From NCBI GenBank assembly GCA_026168455.1, contig CM047426.1, positions 38,255,175-38,319,174 of the forward strand: a DNA stretch of 64,000 nt, read 5' to 3'. Below are positions 1-10,920 of this stretch, in pieces. Both the position numbers and the translations under genes were made by a program. This DNA is from Theocolax elegans (taxonomy: Eukaryota > Arthropoda > Insecta > Hymenoptera > Cerocephalidae). The notes beneath the pieces were generated by a model, which was not told the origin of the DNA, did not search any database, and was given only the letters and a program-made list of their open reading frames with translations. The number at the start of each line of letters is the position of its first letter. Positions within the stretch are counted from its first letter, which is position 1.

Positions 1-883
1 TCTGTTCCGAGTCGCCCCAGTTCGAGGAGGAGCTCCCCAGCCCTGGTGCGCCTGATACGCGTGACCCGTTCTCCTAGTGTCTTTAATTCCGGTGCAGCCT
101 TGACCTTCCGGAGAATGTCAGCGTAGGAAGAGCCCCCGCTAGATCTCTTGATCTTGATGGCATCTGGGCGTGGGGGTCTTACTCCGGCCTTAGGCTCTGT
201 CGTGCCTTTGGCCGGTTTGCTGGCACGTTTCTGCTGTTCTTGCTGCTTCGGCTGGCTGTCCTTCATCTTCTTCTTCTTTTTGCCCTTCTTCACTACCGTG
301 GCCCAGTCAGGGACGTTTGACTGGTTCCCACCGGTCTCAGGGACGGATGGCGAAGCATCTGCTGGCCCACCTTTGTTAGTGGGCTGCTTTGACCCCTTCT
401 ACCTTTTCTCCGGGGGTTGCTGCGGTGGTGAGGGCTTTCCCCTTTCCACCGGCCTCCTTTGACGCTCTTCAGCGCGAAAGACGTTTGGCACGTTCCATCC
501 CTACGCGCATCCGCCATTTTAGTTTTCAGCGCTGTCGAACACACAGCACTGTTCACCCGCGCGTATTCATTGAGAGCTCTGCTGGTTGCTCTCGCCATAC
601 TCTTCAGCTCTTTGTGGATGTTGTTCTTATTAAGAACAAACTCCACCAGGGTGTCTACCTTCTCACGCAGACGGAGAAAAGCTCTGTCAGCGTCACTCGA
701 CATCCCAGTCGAGGGCAGGTCACACGTAGCATTAGATGCTACAGAGGCCGAGTGACCAACCTCCGCAGCACTTACCATTTTAACGGTGTGAGTTTGGTCC
801 CCCCCAAAATCCGTGGGACCAGCACTGACCACCGGGGCTTTCACCTGATCGGAATCAGTGGCGGGATATGACAGGATTGCCAT
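1..883 (-). pseudogene. R1-clade LINE ORF1 (gag-like), 3' part beyond the window
   Basis: Read on the minus strand from about 883. The N-terminal part holds a charged helical stretch (LREKVDTLVEFVLNKNNIHK). The frame changes between about 370 and 460, and the second frame then stays open to base 1. That frame has a Lys-rich run (KKGKKKKKMKDSQPK) followed by GGSSYADILRKVK and LGERVTRIRRTRAGELLLEL. The last two blocks are the conserved gag-like domain just before the CCHC knuckles in R1-clade non-LTR retrotransposons; the knuckles and ORF2 would lie left of the window. The nucleic-acid-binding role is family knowledge. One frameshift makes this copy defective unless it is a sequencing error. 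Confidence 0.75.
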
Positions 884-1072
884 GCCCGCTTAGAGTAGTG
901 TTGTTTTCAGCTCACTATCCATACTTGGATTAATTTCGGGGTGCCTTCCCCTATATGGTTTTGGTTCGCCCCAAATATTTGATTTTTTCGGTACCATCTA
1001 TATCTGGAAAGCATTCCCCTATCCACCACCTGGGGAGGCGCCACGATGCGGGAACAGCAAACCCGGCACGTT
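884..1072. other. Probable 5' leader of the R1-clade LINE
   Basis: Moderately GC-rich noncoding DNA immediately upstream (minus-strand sense) of the ORF1 fragment. No ORF or terminal repeat is visible. Its assignment to the LINE leader is inferred from position only. Confidence 0.3.
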
Positions 1073-1122
1073 TGTGTGTGTGTGTGTGTCTATATCTGTC
1101 ATTAAAGAGAGAGAGAGAGAGA

Positions 1123-1172
<50 letters not shown>
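1073..1172. repeat. Compound (GT)n-(GA)n-(TA)n microsatellite
   Basis: A GT run, a GAGA run and then about 24 TA units, ending exactly at the first G of the palindromic element at 1173. The mirror-image order (TA then TC then CA) follows the same family at 7167. Confidence 0.9.
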
Positions 1173-1174
<2 letters not shown>

Positions 1175-2827
1175 GTGGTTCTCTGTGACATCGAAGATGA
1201 AAAAAATAAATATTGCTATAACTGTGGGAATATGTTTTAGAGGTATCCAGTAGTTCTCCTGAATTTATTCAGATTTTTTCTGGGCCATTATTTTAAGTTA
1301 CAGAGAGTGAAAGTTGACATTTTAGCACTTTTTTGCATTATATGCCCATTTTCATGAATTTTTAGCTCCCAGGGGATGCATTTTTCACTAAAAACATAAG
1401 TATGACTTTTTTTGTAAAATTTTCCGAACTTTTCATTAAAAGTACTTTAAAAGACATAAATGTATGCTGTCACACTTTTGTAAGCCATTTAAACCTTAAA
1501 GAGTGAAAATCAGCAATTCTGCTCCAGAATCTGGTAACCTAATACTGTCTAAAAGATGTCTTTTTATAGTCAGAAACTGCCTAAAAATTTCCAGAGTGGG
1601 TCTAAATCATTAAGATCATTTATGGTCAAAATATCCGGGAAAAGTGCCCAAAATATTAATAGAAATGTATATTTGTTGCCTTATAACGATGAATCTAGTA
1701 GCATGATCATTGCAAAAAAATTTATGCACTTACCTTGGAACGGTAGAAAAGCATCTCTACTTGTTTCAGTATCCATCTAATCCCCTGTAAGCTGCTAAAA
1801 ATACAAATATTATTATAAAATTATAAAAAATTATTTTTTAAACATTTATAATGCTGCATTTTTAGTTTTACATCCCTTATAAGAATTTTAATACTAATCT
1901 GAATGATTACTATAAATATATAAACATCATTATTACAATAACTGAATATACGTATTTAATACAAAAGATATATAAACAAATCGGATATATAATTATAATG
2001 AATAATATGATAACGTGACAGTGACAAGTTTGTGAAATCTAAACAATGTATTGCTGAATAATAATAATAATAATGTTGATACTTTTATAGTAATCCTTCA
2101 GATTAGTATTATAATTCTTATAAGGGATGTAAAACTAAAAATGCAGCATTATAAATGTTTAAAAAATAATTTTTTATAATTTTATAATAATATTTGTATT
2201 TTTAGCAGCTTACAGGGGATTAAATGGATACTGAAACATGTGGAGATGCTTTTCTACCATTCCAAGGTAAGTGCATAAATTTTTTTGCAATGATCATGCT
2301 ACTAGATTCATTGTTATAAGGCAACAAATATACATTTCTATTAATATTTTGGGCACTTTTCCCGGATATTTTGACCAGAAGTGATCTTAATGATTTAGAC
2401 CCACTCTGGAAATTTTTAGGCAGTTTCTGACTATAAAAAGACATCTTTTAGACAGTATTAGGTTACCAGATTCTGGAGCAGAATTGCTGATTTTCACTCT
2501 TTAAGGTTTAAATGGCTTACAAAAGTGTGACAGCATACATTTATGTCTTTTAAAGTACTTTTAATGAAAAGTTCGGAAAATTTTACAAAAAAAGTCATAC
2601 TTATGTTTTTAGTGAAAAATGCATCCTCTGGGAGCTAAAAATTCATGAAAATGGGCATATAATGCAAAAAAGTGCTAAAATGTCAACTTTCACTCTCTGT
2701 AACTTAAAATAATGGCCCAGAAAAAATCTGAATAAATTCAGGAGAACTACTGGATACCTCTAAAACATATTCCCACAGTTATAGCAATATTTATTTTTTT
2801 CATCTTCGATGTCACAGAGAACCACCC
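1173..2827. mobile_element. Palindromic element, family A (two ~744-bp inverted arms)
   Basis: The arm 1173-1916 reappears as its reverse complement at 2084-2827, separated by about 167 bp of A+T-rich loop. Outer ends start GGGTGGTTCTCTGTGACA and touch (TA)n tracts. Single arms of the same family lie at 6427-7166 and 22531-23275. Each arm keeps a short exon-like segment that opens outward (see 2224-2266). The structure fits a foldback or MITE-like derivative of a DNA transposon whose same end has been duplicated in inverted orientation. The superfamily is not identifiable from what is present, and flanking TA repeats hide any TSD. Confidence 0.75.
2224..2266 (+). other. Exon-like segment of family A: start codon to splice donor
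   Basis: An ATG opens 14 codons (MDTETCGDAFLPFQ) and ends at a strong splice donor, G|GTAAGT at 2267. The sequence before it, TTTTTAGCAG, resembles a splice acceptor. The same arrangement is at 6563-6605 and, on the minus strand, in the arms at 1173-1916 and 22531-23275. I infer that this is the first coding exon of the parent transposon's gene, kept in the internally deleted copies. The antisense 74-aa frame seen in all four arms is most likely a shadow of it. Confidence 0.4.
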
Positions 2828-2959
2828 ATATATATATTTATATATGTACAGGAGGGTAGTCTCCAATCCTGTAATCTTAGACACGGCCGCGGCGGAATAT
2901 TTATATGTTATACATATTGCCACAAAGTCTCTTGAGAGCATATATTCATGAAGTACTAT

Positions 2960-4064
2960 TTTGCTTAAACTCCATAAAAAGTTCCTGCAATAGAAAGTAC
3001 TGAAATCAAAGCGGAATAATCGACAAGTAATTTTAATTAAATATTATGGGCTATTTCACATCAAGTGGTACGATAAAAATTTTAAATCGCTCGAAAATAT
3101 GAGAACAGGCTGGAAACATCTTCCAGCACATAGAAAAAAATTTTTAGGTGTAAAAATAATTTGCCTAAGAGTTATTCGACCATGAAAAATGGAAATTTTT
3201 CAATTTTTTAGAAAAATTGCTATTTTTAAAGCCATTTATCTCAAAATCTATTGATTTTTTGAAAAGAACATTACTAACAACTTTTGTTTAAAATAATCTT
3301 TAGAACTAATCTTCCTAGGTAACAATTCTTAATTTTAAAATCTCGAAGAGATAGAACACCCGGAAATATTGAATATCAAAAAGGCAACCACGCCACAATC
3401 GATTTTGATCTATACCGCTCAAAAGATCACATTTTTCGAGAGCTTTCGAATGGCTTGGGTTAGATTTTTGGCCAAGAACGCTGGTGTAAGTTGTGTCCCA
3501 AAATACGTGAAAATTAGTGATTTGATGAGGTTTATGAGGCATAACTTACACCAGCGGTCTTGGCCAAAAATCTAACCCAAGCCATTCGAAAGCTCTCGAA
3601 AAATGTGATCTTGTGAGCAGTGTTAGATCAAGATAATTGTGGCGTGGTTGCCTTTTTTGATATTCAATATTTCCGGGTGTTCTATCTCATCGAGATTTTA
3701 AAATTAAGAATTGTTACCCTGGAAGATTAGTTCTAAAGATTATTTTAAACAAAAGTTGTTGTAATGTGTTTTAAAAAAATCAATAGATTTTGAGATAAAT
3801 GGCTTTAAAAATAGTAATTTTTCTAAAAAATTGAAAAATTTCCATTTTACATGGTCTAATAACTCTTAGGCAAATTATTTTTAACGTCTAAATTTTTTTT
3901 TCTATCTTCTGGAAGATATTTCCAGCCTGTTGTCAAATTTTGGAGCGATTTAAAATTTTCATCGTACTACTTGACGTGAAATAGCCCTTATATATTTTTT
4001 TTGCTCAAACTCCATAAAGTTTCTGCAATAGAAAGTACTGAAATCAAAGCGGAATAATCGACAA
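2960..4064. repeat. ~65-bp direct repeats flanking a family B palindrome
   Basis: 2960-3026 and 3999-4064 are near-identical (TTGCTYAAACTCCATAAA through AATCAAAGCGGAATAATCGACAA). They bracket the palindrome 3048-3987. A third, weaker match is at about 57650-57775. They may be a duplicated flank of an insertion or part of a larger repeat. Confidence 0.6.
3048..3987. mobile_element. Palindromic element, family B (arms of about 460 bp)
   Basis: Starts GGGCTATTTCACATCAAGTGG and ends with the imperfect reverse complement ACTTGACGTGAAATAGCCC. The arms mirror each other through shared blocks (GCCATTTATCTCAAAATC, CGATTTTGATCTA, AGCTTTCGAATGGC). They meet in a central small inverted repeat near 3483-3553 (GGTGTAAGTT / AACTTACACC). 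No coding potential is convincing. Other copies are at 4223-6117, 7362-8206 and 25140-26600. Confidence 0.75.
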
Positions 4065-4222
4065 TTTTTTTTTACCATACCATACATTGTATTTTTTTTA
4101 ATTAAACTTTTATATATTTTGCTTAAACTCTGTAAAAAGTTTTTATTTCAGAAATTTAAATTGCAAAAACTTTTTATGGAGAATAATATTATACACACAC
4201 CAATATATATATATATATATAT

Positions 4223-6117
4223 GGGCTATTTCACGTCAAGTGGTACGATGAAAATTTTAAATCACTCCAAATTTTTTGAACAGACTGGAAATATCTTCCA
4301 GAAGATAGAAAAAAAATTTGAGGTGTTACAAATAATTTGCCTAAGAGTTATTCCACCATAAAAAATGGAAATTTTTCAATTTTTTAGAGATATTATTATT
4401 TTCAAAGCCATTTATCTCAAAATCTATTGAATTCTTTGAAAAAACATTAAAAACAACTTTTGTTCAAAATAATCTTTAGAACTTATCTATCTAGGTTACA
4501 ATACCTAATTTTAAAATCTCGAAGAGATAGAACACCTGGAAATATTGAATATCAAAAAAAGGCGACCACGCCACTGTCGATTTAGATCTAACACCCCGCT
4601 CCCAAATATCACATTTTGGACGAGGCTTTTCTTTTCTCGAATGGCTGGGTTAGCATGGTTGGCCAAGACTGCTGGTTTAGGGCATAACTTACACCAGCGG
4701 CCTTGGCCAATAATCTAACTACCACCATTCGAAGCTCTCAAAAATGTGCATCTTTGGAGCGGTGTTAGATCAAATCGATTGTGGCGTTGGTTGCCTTTTT
4801 GATAATCCAATTTTTCCGGGTGTCCTATCGCTTCTGAGATTTTAAAATTACGAATTGTTACCAATGAATAAACTGATACACATTCTTACAAGTTATATTC
4901 ACAACTTTTTTTGCGGACTGAAAAATACATATATTATCGATACTTGAAAAAATATAAATTTGAATATATGTATACATATATATTACATAAATATTCCGTC
5001 GCTGCCGAGTATAAGATTTTCTCATAAACCTCATAAAATCACTAATTTTCATGTATTTTAAGGCATAACTTTTACCAGAGGTCTTGGCCAATAATCTAAC
5101 CACCGCCATTCGAAAGCTCTCGAAAAATGTGATCTTTGAGCGGTATAGATCAAAATCGATTGTGGCGTGGTTGCCTTTTTTGATAATCAATTTTTCCGGG
5201 TGTCCTATCGCTTCGAGATTTTAAAATTACGAATTGTTACCTAGGTAGATTAGTTCTAAAGATTGTTTTGTACAAAAGTCCGCGAAATATTTAAACATTT
5301 AAATTTGGTGTATTTTTTCGGATATCAAATTGTCCTAAATTAATAAATTTTGAAAAACTTTTCAATTGTAATACACAATTTATATTACTTTTTATATTAT
5401 ACTTGATTAATACTTATTTTAGATCCGTTATTATTACTTAGTACAAATTTATAAATTTCATGAGTTTTATCAGCAATGAATAAACTGATACACATTCTTA
5501 CAAGTTATATTCACAACTTTTTTTGCGGACTGAAAAATACATATATTATCGATACTTGAAAAAATATAAATTTGAATATATGTATACATATATATTACAT
5601 AAATATTCCGTCGCTGCCGAGTATAAGATTTTCTCATAAACCTCATAAAATCACTAATTTTCATGTATTTTAAGGCATAACTTTTACCAGAGGTCTTGGC
5701 CAATAATCTAACCACCGCCATTCGAAAGCTCTCGAAAAATGTGATCTTTGAGCGGTATAGATCAAAATCGATTGTGGCGTGGTTGCCTTTTTTGATAATC
5801 AATTTTTCCGGGTGTCCTATCGCTTCGAGATTTTAAAATTACGAATTGTTACCTAGGTAGATTAGTTCTAAAGATTGTTTTGTACAAAAGTTGTTTTAAT
5901 TTTTCAAAAAATCAATAGATTTTGAGATAAATGGCTTTAAAAATAGCAATCTTTCTAAATAATTGAAAATTTCCATTTTTTATGGTGGAATAGCTGTTAG
6001 GTAAATTATTTTTAACACCTAAAATTTTTTTTCTATTTTCTGGAAGATATTTACAGCTGTTTTCAAAATTTGGAGTGATTTAAAATTTTCATCGTACCAC
6101 TTGACGTGAAATAGTCC
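4223..6117. mobile_element. Family B composite with internal duplication
   Basis: The left end GGGCTATTTCACGTCAAGTGG at 4223 follows a (TA)n run. The right end ACTTGACGTGAAATAGTCC finishes at 6117. Between them the arms are interrupted by A+T-rich family C sequence (about 5280-5560) and by a 418-bp direct duplication. The stretch 4560-4860 is a ragged version of sequence that occurs cleanly at 5730-5860, with many 1-nt differences. The matching 110-aa frames on the minus strand simply reflect the duplication. Confidence 0.6.
4862..5891. repeat. 418-bp direct duplication, 612 bp apart
   Basis: 4862-5279 and 5474-5891 look identical over their length. This is either a recent tandem duplication or an assembly seam, because the DNA just before the first copy carries many small indels relative to the clean copies. 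Confidence 0.8.
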
Positions 6118-6426
6118 ATATATATATATAAAGAGATTAATTAATATTTTTATCGGTCTTACAGTCAATTATATGGGCAATCAGATTGCCCCTACTTATA
6201 ATCACCCCCGAAGAATCTATAAAAATAAAAATAAAAAATATAAAATATAAAAAATAAAAACACTAACTAAACGTAAAAACAAATTATTAATAAAGCAATC
6301 TGACTGCCCCCCTGCACCAAAAATCTACTAACCCCAAATATGATGTCCGACGTTTCGAGCTCGCTGCTGCTCCTCATCAGGGACTGATTATGATATTATG
6401 ATATTAGATATTATGATATGAGATGA
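6118..6426. other. Spacer holding a hammerhead-like motif
   Basis: Contains (TA)n, an A-rich stretch with AAAATAAAAATAAAAAA-type repeats, two C-rich patches and short ATTATGATAT repeats. No ORF. The hammerhead-like motif is listed separately. Confidence 0.5.
6333..6390 (-). ncRNA. Hammerhead-ribozyme-like core (degenerate)
   Basis: On the minus strand CTGATGAG (6373-6380 complement) is followed by a GAGC...GCTC stem candidate and then CGAAAC (6352-6357 complement). This is the order of the conserved hammerhead core. A short stem III can be drawn (ACGU / ACAU around CGG) with a cleavage-like AUC at 6342-6344. The stem III C:G pair next to the cleavage site is lost, stem II needs a one-base offset and stem I is weak. 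Small hammerheads are known in Penelope-like elements and some retrotransposons. Activity is doubtful. Confidence 0.35.
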
Positions 6427-7164
6427 TAGTAATCCTTCAGATTAGTATTATAATTCTTGTAAGGGATGTAAAACTGAAAATCCAGCATTAGAAATGTTTA
6501 AAAAATAATTTTTTATAATTTTATAATAATATTTGTATTTTTAGCAGCTTACAGGGGATTAGATGGATACTGAAACAAGTGGAGATACTTTTCTACCACT
6601 CCAAGGTAAGTGCACAAATTTTTTTGCAATGATCATGCTACTAGATTCATCGTTATAAGGCAACAAATATACATTTCTATTAATATTTCGGGCACTTTTC
6701 CCGGATATTTTGTCCATAAGTGATCTTAATGATTTAGACCCACTCTGGAAATTTTTAGGCAGTTTCTGACTATAAAAAGACATCTTTTAGACAGTATTAG
6801 GTTATTAGAGTCCGGAGCAGAATTGCTGATTTTCACTGTTTAAGGTTTAAATGGCTTACAAGAGTGTGACAGCATACATTTATGTCTTTTAAAGTATTTT
6901 TAATGAAAAGTTCGGAAAATTTTACAAAAAAAGTCATACTTATGTTTTTAGTGAAAAATGCATCCCCTGGGAGCTAAAAATTCATGAAAAAGGGCATATA
7001 ATGCAAAAACGTGCTAAAATGTCAACTTTAACTCTCTGTAACTTAAAATAATGGCCCAGAAAAAATCTGAATAAATTCAGGAGAACTACTGGATACCTCT
7101 AAAACATATTCCCACAGTTATAGCAATATTTATTTTTTTCATCTTCGATGTCACAGAGAACCAC

Positions 7165-7166
<2 letters not shown>
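6427..7166 (+). mobile_element. Family A single arm
   Basis: Near-identical to 2084-2827, ending CACAGAGAACCACCC against a (TA)n run. The exon-like segment is at 6563-6605 with donor GTAAGT at 6606. No second arm is present, so this is a half element or a truncated end. Confidence 0.7.
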
Positions 7167-7198
<32 letters not shown>

Positions 7199-7361
7199 TC
7201 TCTCTCTCTCTCTCTCTAATGACAGATATACACATACATACACACACGCGCGCGCGCGCGCACACACACGCACACGCACGTACTCACACACAGATATATG
7301 TATATTTCTGTATTACATATATATACAATCCTGAAATCTTAGACACGATGAGGAGGCGGCG
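7167..7361. repeat. Compound microsatellite (TA)n, (TC)n, (CA)n, (CG)n
   Basis: Runs of TA, TC, CACA and CGCGCG directly abut the family A end, mirroring the order at 1073-1172. It then reads into a GACACGATGAGGAGGCGGCG block like those near 2880 and 26640. Confidence 0.85.
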
Positions 7362-8204
7362 TCCGCGAAATATTTAAACATTTAAATTTGGTGTATTTTT
7401 TCGGATATCAAATTGTCCTAAATTAATAAATTTTGAAAAACTTTTCAATTGTAATACACAATTTATATTACTTTTTATATTATACTTGATTAATACTTAT
7501 TTTAGATCCGTTATTATTACTTAGTACAAATTTATAAATTTCATGAGTTTTATCAGCAATGAATAAACTGATACACATTCTTACAAGTTATATTCACAAC
7601 TTTTTTTGCGGACTGAAAAAATACATATATTATCGATACTTGAAAAAATATAAATTTGAATATATGTATACATATATATTACATAAATATTCCGTCGCTG
7701 CCGAGTATAAGATTTCTCATAAACCTCATAAAATCACTAATTTTCATGTATTTTAAGGCATAACTTTTACCAGAGGTCTTGGCCAATAATCTAACCACCG
7801 CCATTCGAAAGCTCTCGAAAAATGTGATCTTTTGAGCGGTATAGATCAAAATCGATTGTGGCGTGGTTGCCTTTTTTGATAATCAATTTTTCCGGGTGTC
7901 CTATCGCTTCGAGATTTTAAAATTACGAATTGTTACCTAGGTAGATTAGTTCTAAAGATTGTTTTGTACAAAAGTTGTTTTTAATGTTTTTCAAAAAAAT
8001 CAATAGATTTTGAGATAAATGGCTTTAAAAATAGCAATCTTTCTAAATAATTGAAAAATTTCCATTTTTTATGGTGGAATAGCTATTAGGTAAATTATTT
8101 TTAACACCTAAAATTTTTTTTCTATTTTCTGGAAGATATTTACAGCTGTTTTCAAAATTTGGTGCTATTTAAAATTTTCATCATACCACTTGACGTGAAA
8201 TAGC

Positions 8205-8206
<2 letters not shown>
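7362..8206. mobile_element. Family B right arm carrying family C sequence
   Basis: Starts GTCCGCGAAATATTTAAAC like 5278, runs through the same family C block (about 7362-7660) and ends ACTTGACGTGAAATAGCCC at 8206. It is the clean counterpart of 5278-6117. No coding potential. Confidence 0.65.

Positions 8207-8248
<42 letters not shown>
8207..8248. repeat. (TA)n microsatellite
   Basis: About 21 TA units starting at the terminal CCC of the family B arm. Confidence 0.95.
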
Positions 8249-8251
<3 letters not shown>

Positions 8252-8509
8252 TTTTTTTCTCTGAAACTATTAATCTTAACACTTTCCATTTTGTTTTCTA
8301 AATTGACTATTTATTTTTATTCTAATAACAGTAATGCATGACTCTAGTGACATCTATTTACGTAAATTCAGATGAAAAATATGTAAACTATATTATCGAC
8401 GAAGCATTACCAATAATTACTATTATCCCCTCTATAAAAACGTATCTCCTAATGTTTGACATGATTGGTGGGAGCAGTTTAACGATCGCGCTCTCTGATT
8501 CGCGAGAAC
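8249..8509. other. A+T-rich unique sequence
   Basis: No ORF, repeat or RNA signal seen between the (TA)n tract and the minisatellite. Confidence 0.4.
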
Positions 8510-9290
8510 ATTGACGGATGGGAACATTGACGGTGATCCGAAGATAACATTAAGGACTGGACATCATCAACAGGACGGGAATATTTTTTTTTAATTTCGT
8601 AATATGGGTTCCAGTAGATGATGCCCCGTCGACCTGGAGGTAACAGTAGGGACCTGGACATCTTCTGCAGGTAGAACAATTTTTTTTTTGATTTCGTAAT
8701 ATGCCGTCCAGTAGATGTTGCCCCGATGACCTAGAGGTAAAATTAGTGACCTGCACATCATCTACAGCAAGAAAATTTTTTTTTGTTTCGTAATAGGCCT
8801 TCCAGTAGATGATGCCCTGTTGACCTGGAGGTAACATTACCGAGCTGGACATCTTCTACAGGTAGAAAAATTTTTTTTTTTATTTCTTAATAGGTCTTTC
8901 AGTAGATATTGCCCCGATGACCTGGAGGTAACATTAGTGACCTGCACATCATCTACAGAAAGAAAATTTTTTTCTTTGGTTTCGTAATTGGCCTTCCAGT
9001 AGATAATGCCCCGTCGCCCTGGAGGTTACAGTAGGGACCTGGACAGCTTCTACAGGAAGAAAATTTTTTTTTTGGTTTCGCAATAGGACTTCCAGTAGAT
9101 GATGCCCCGATGACCTGGAGGTAACATTAGGGACCTGGACATCTACTACACGAAGAAAATATTTTTTTTTATTTCGTAATAGGCCTTTCAGTAATTGTTG
9201 CCCCGTTAACCTGAATTGTAACATTAGGGACCTGGAAATCATCTCTAGAAAGAAATGATTTTTTTAATTTCGTAATGGACGTTCCAAGAT
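8510..9290. repeat. ~97-bp minisatellite, first array (about 8 units)
   Basis: Units are marked by CCAGTAGAT at 8611, 8708, 8802, 8900, 8996, 9092 and 9189, giving spacings of 94-98 bp. Each unit has GATGACCTGGAGGTAACATT, GACCTGGACATC, a poly-T run and TTTCGTAATAGG. Poly-T length varies. Minus-strand frames of about 32 aa per unit (VTSRSSGHHLLEGLLRN) result from the near-96-bp period. They break at most unit borders, so I do not call a gene. Confidence 0.85.
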
Positions 9291-10920
9291 ATATAGTAAT
9301 TATAATAAATTTATGATAATAAACTAAGTTTTGTTATTAAACTAAGAGATATTAAAAACATTACTAGAATGTAGGATGTAAGTAGTAGATCAATTCTCAG
9401 AAATTCAGGAAAATTCAGTTCATTAAGTAGATATTAAATGATATTATCCACATCCACATCCATCCACATCCATCCACATTATATTAAAACTTTATACTGT
9501 CTAAATGACGATTTAAGTATAAATTATGTTATATTTTTTTAAATAGTTTATAAAAATTAATTTTTTTAATTCAATATGATTGCGGCACCCAAAGGAATAA
9601 TTAGACATAGCGTTTGAATTTTTTATAGGTATTTAATTAATTTTTTAATGGTTTAAAAGTTTAAGTCTGAGCGTACGTTCGTACGTCCGTACAGGCAGAC
9701 TTTTTATTTTTTAACTCTTCTTATCTCTCTTGAATTTTCGAAAAAATGAATTTTTTTTAATGAAAGTGATCGCGGAACCACGTAGGACCTGGAATCTTCT
9801 GCAGGTTAGAACAATTTTTTTTTTTGATTTCGTAATATGCCGTCCAGTAGATGTTGCCCCGATGACCTAGAGGTAAAATTAGTGACCTGCACATCATCTA
9901 CAGCAAGAAAATTTTTTTTTGTTTCGTAATAGGCCTTCCAGTAGATGATGCCCTGTTGACCTGGAGGTAACATTACGAGCTGGACATCTTCTACAGGTAG
10001 AAAATTTTTTTTTTTTATTTCTTAATAGGTCTTTCAGTAGATATTGCCCCGATGACCTGGAGGTAACATTAGTGACCTGCACATCATCTACAGAAAGAAA
10101 ATTTTTTTCTTTGGTTTCGTAATTGGCCTTCCAGTAGATAATGCCCCGTCGCCCTGGAGGTTACAGTAGGGACCTGGACAGCTTCTACAGGAAGAAAATT
10201 TTTTTTTTTGGTTTCGCAATAGGACTTCCAGTAGATGATGCCCCGATGACCTGGAGGTAACATTAGGGACCTGGACATCTACTACACGAAGAAAATATTT
10301 TTTTTTTATTTCGTAATAGGCCTTTCAGTAATTGTTGCCCCGTTAACCTGAATTGTAACATTAGGGACCTGGAAATCATCTCTAGAAAGAAATGATTTTT
10401 TTTAATTTCGTAATGGACGTTCCAAGATATATAGTAATTATAATAAATTTATGATAATAAACTAAGTTTTGTTATTAAACTAAGAGATATTAAAAACATT
10501 ACTAGAATGTAGGATGTAAGTAGTAGATCAATTCTCAGAAATTCAGGAAAATTCAGTTCATTAAGTAGATATTAAATGATATTATCCACATCCACATCCA
10601 TCCACATCCATCCACATTATATTAAAACTTTATACTGTCTAAATGACGATTTAAGTATAAATTATGTTATATTTTTTTAAATAGTTTATAAAAATTAATT
10701 TTTTTTAATTCAATATGATTGCGGCACCCAAAGGAATAATTAGACATAGCGTTTGAATTTTTTATAGGTATTTAATTAATTTTTTAATGGTTTAAAAGTT
10801 TAAGTCTGAGCGTACGTTCGTACGTCCGTACAGGCAGACTTTTTATTTTTTAACTCTTCTTATCTCTCTTGAATTTTCGAAAAAATGAATTTTTTTTAAT
10901 GAAAGTGATCGCGGAACCAC
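8649..10920. repeat. Tandem segmental duplication, offset about 1136 bp
   Basis: 8649-9780 recurs at about 9787-10920: the minisatellite, the CCACATCCATCCACATCCAT block (9450 and 10590) and the GTACGTTCGTACGTCCGTAC palindrome (9672 and 10811). Differences are nearly all homopolymer-length changes. Confidence 0.8.
9787..10430. repeat. ~97-bp minisatellite, second array
   Basis: Same units as 8510-9290 in the same order, as part of the segmental duplication. A stray partial unit lies at 11020-11095 (AAGGACTGGACATCATCAAC). Confidence 0.85.

Noticed and set aside
1556..1780. A 74-aa frame (MSFYSQKLPKNFQSG...) conserved in four places
   Set aside because: It lies inside the recent family A arms and runs antisense to the exon-like segment. 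Conservation reflects recent copying, not selection on this frame.
4858..5802. Two identical 110-aa minus-strand frames
   Set aside because: They come from the 418-bp duplication in family B and C repeat DNA, run into TA-repeat residues and have no domain.
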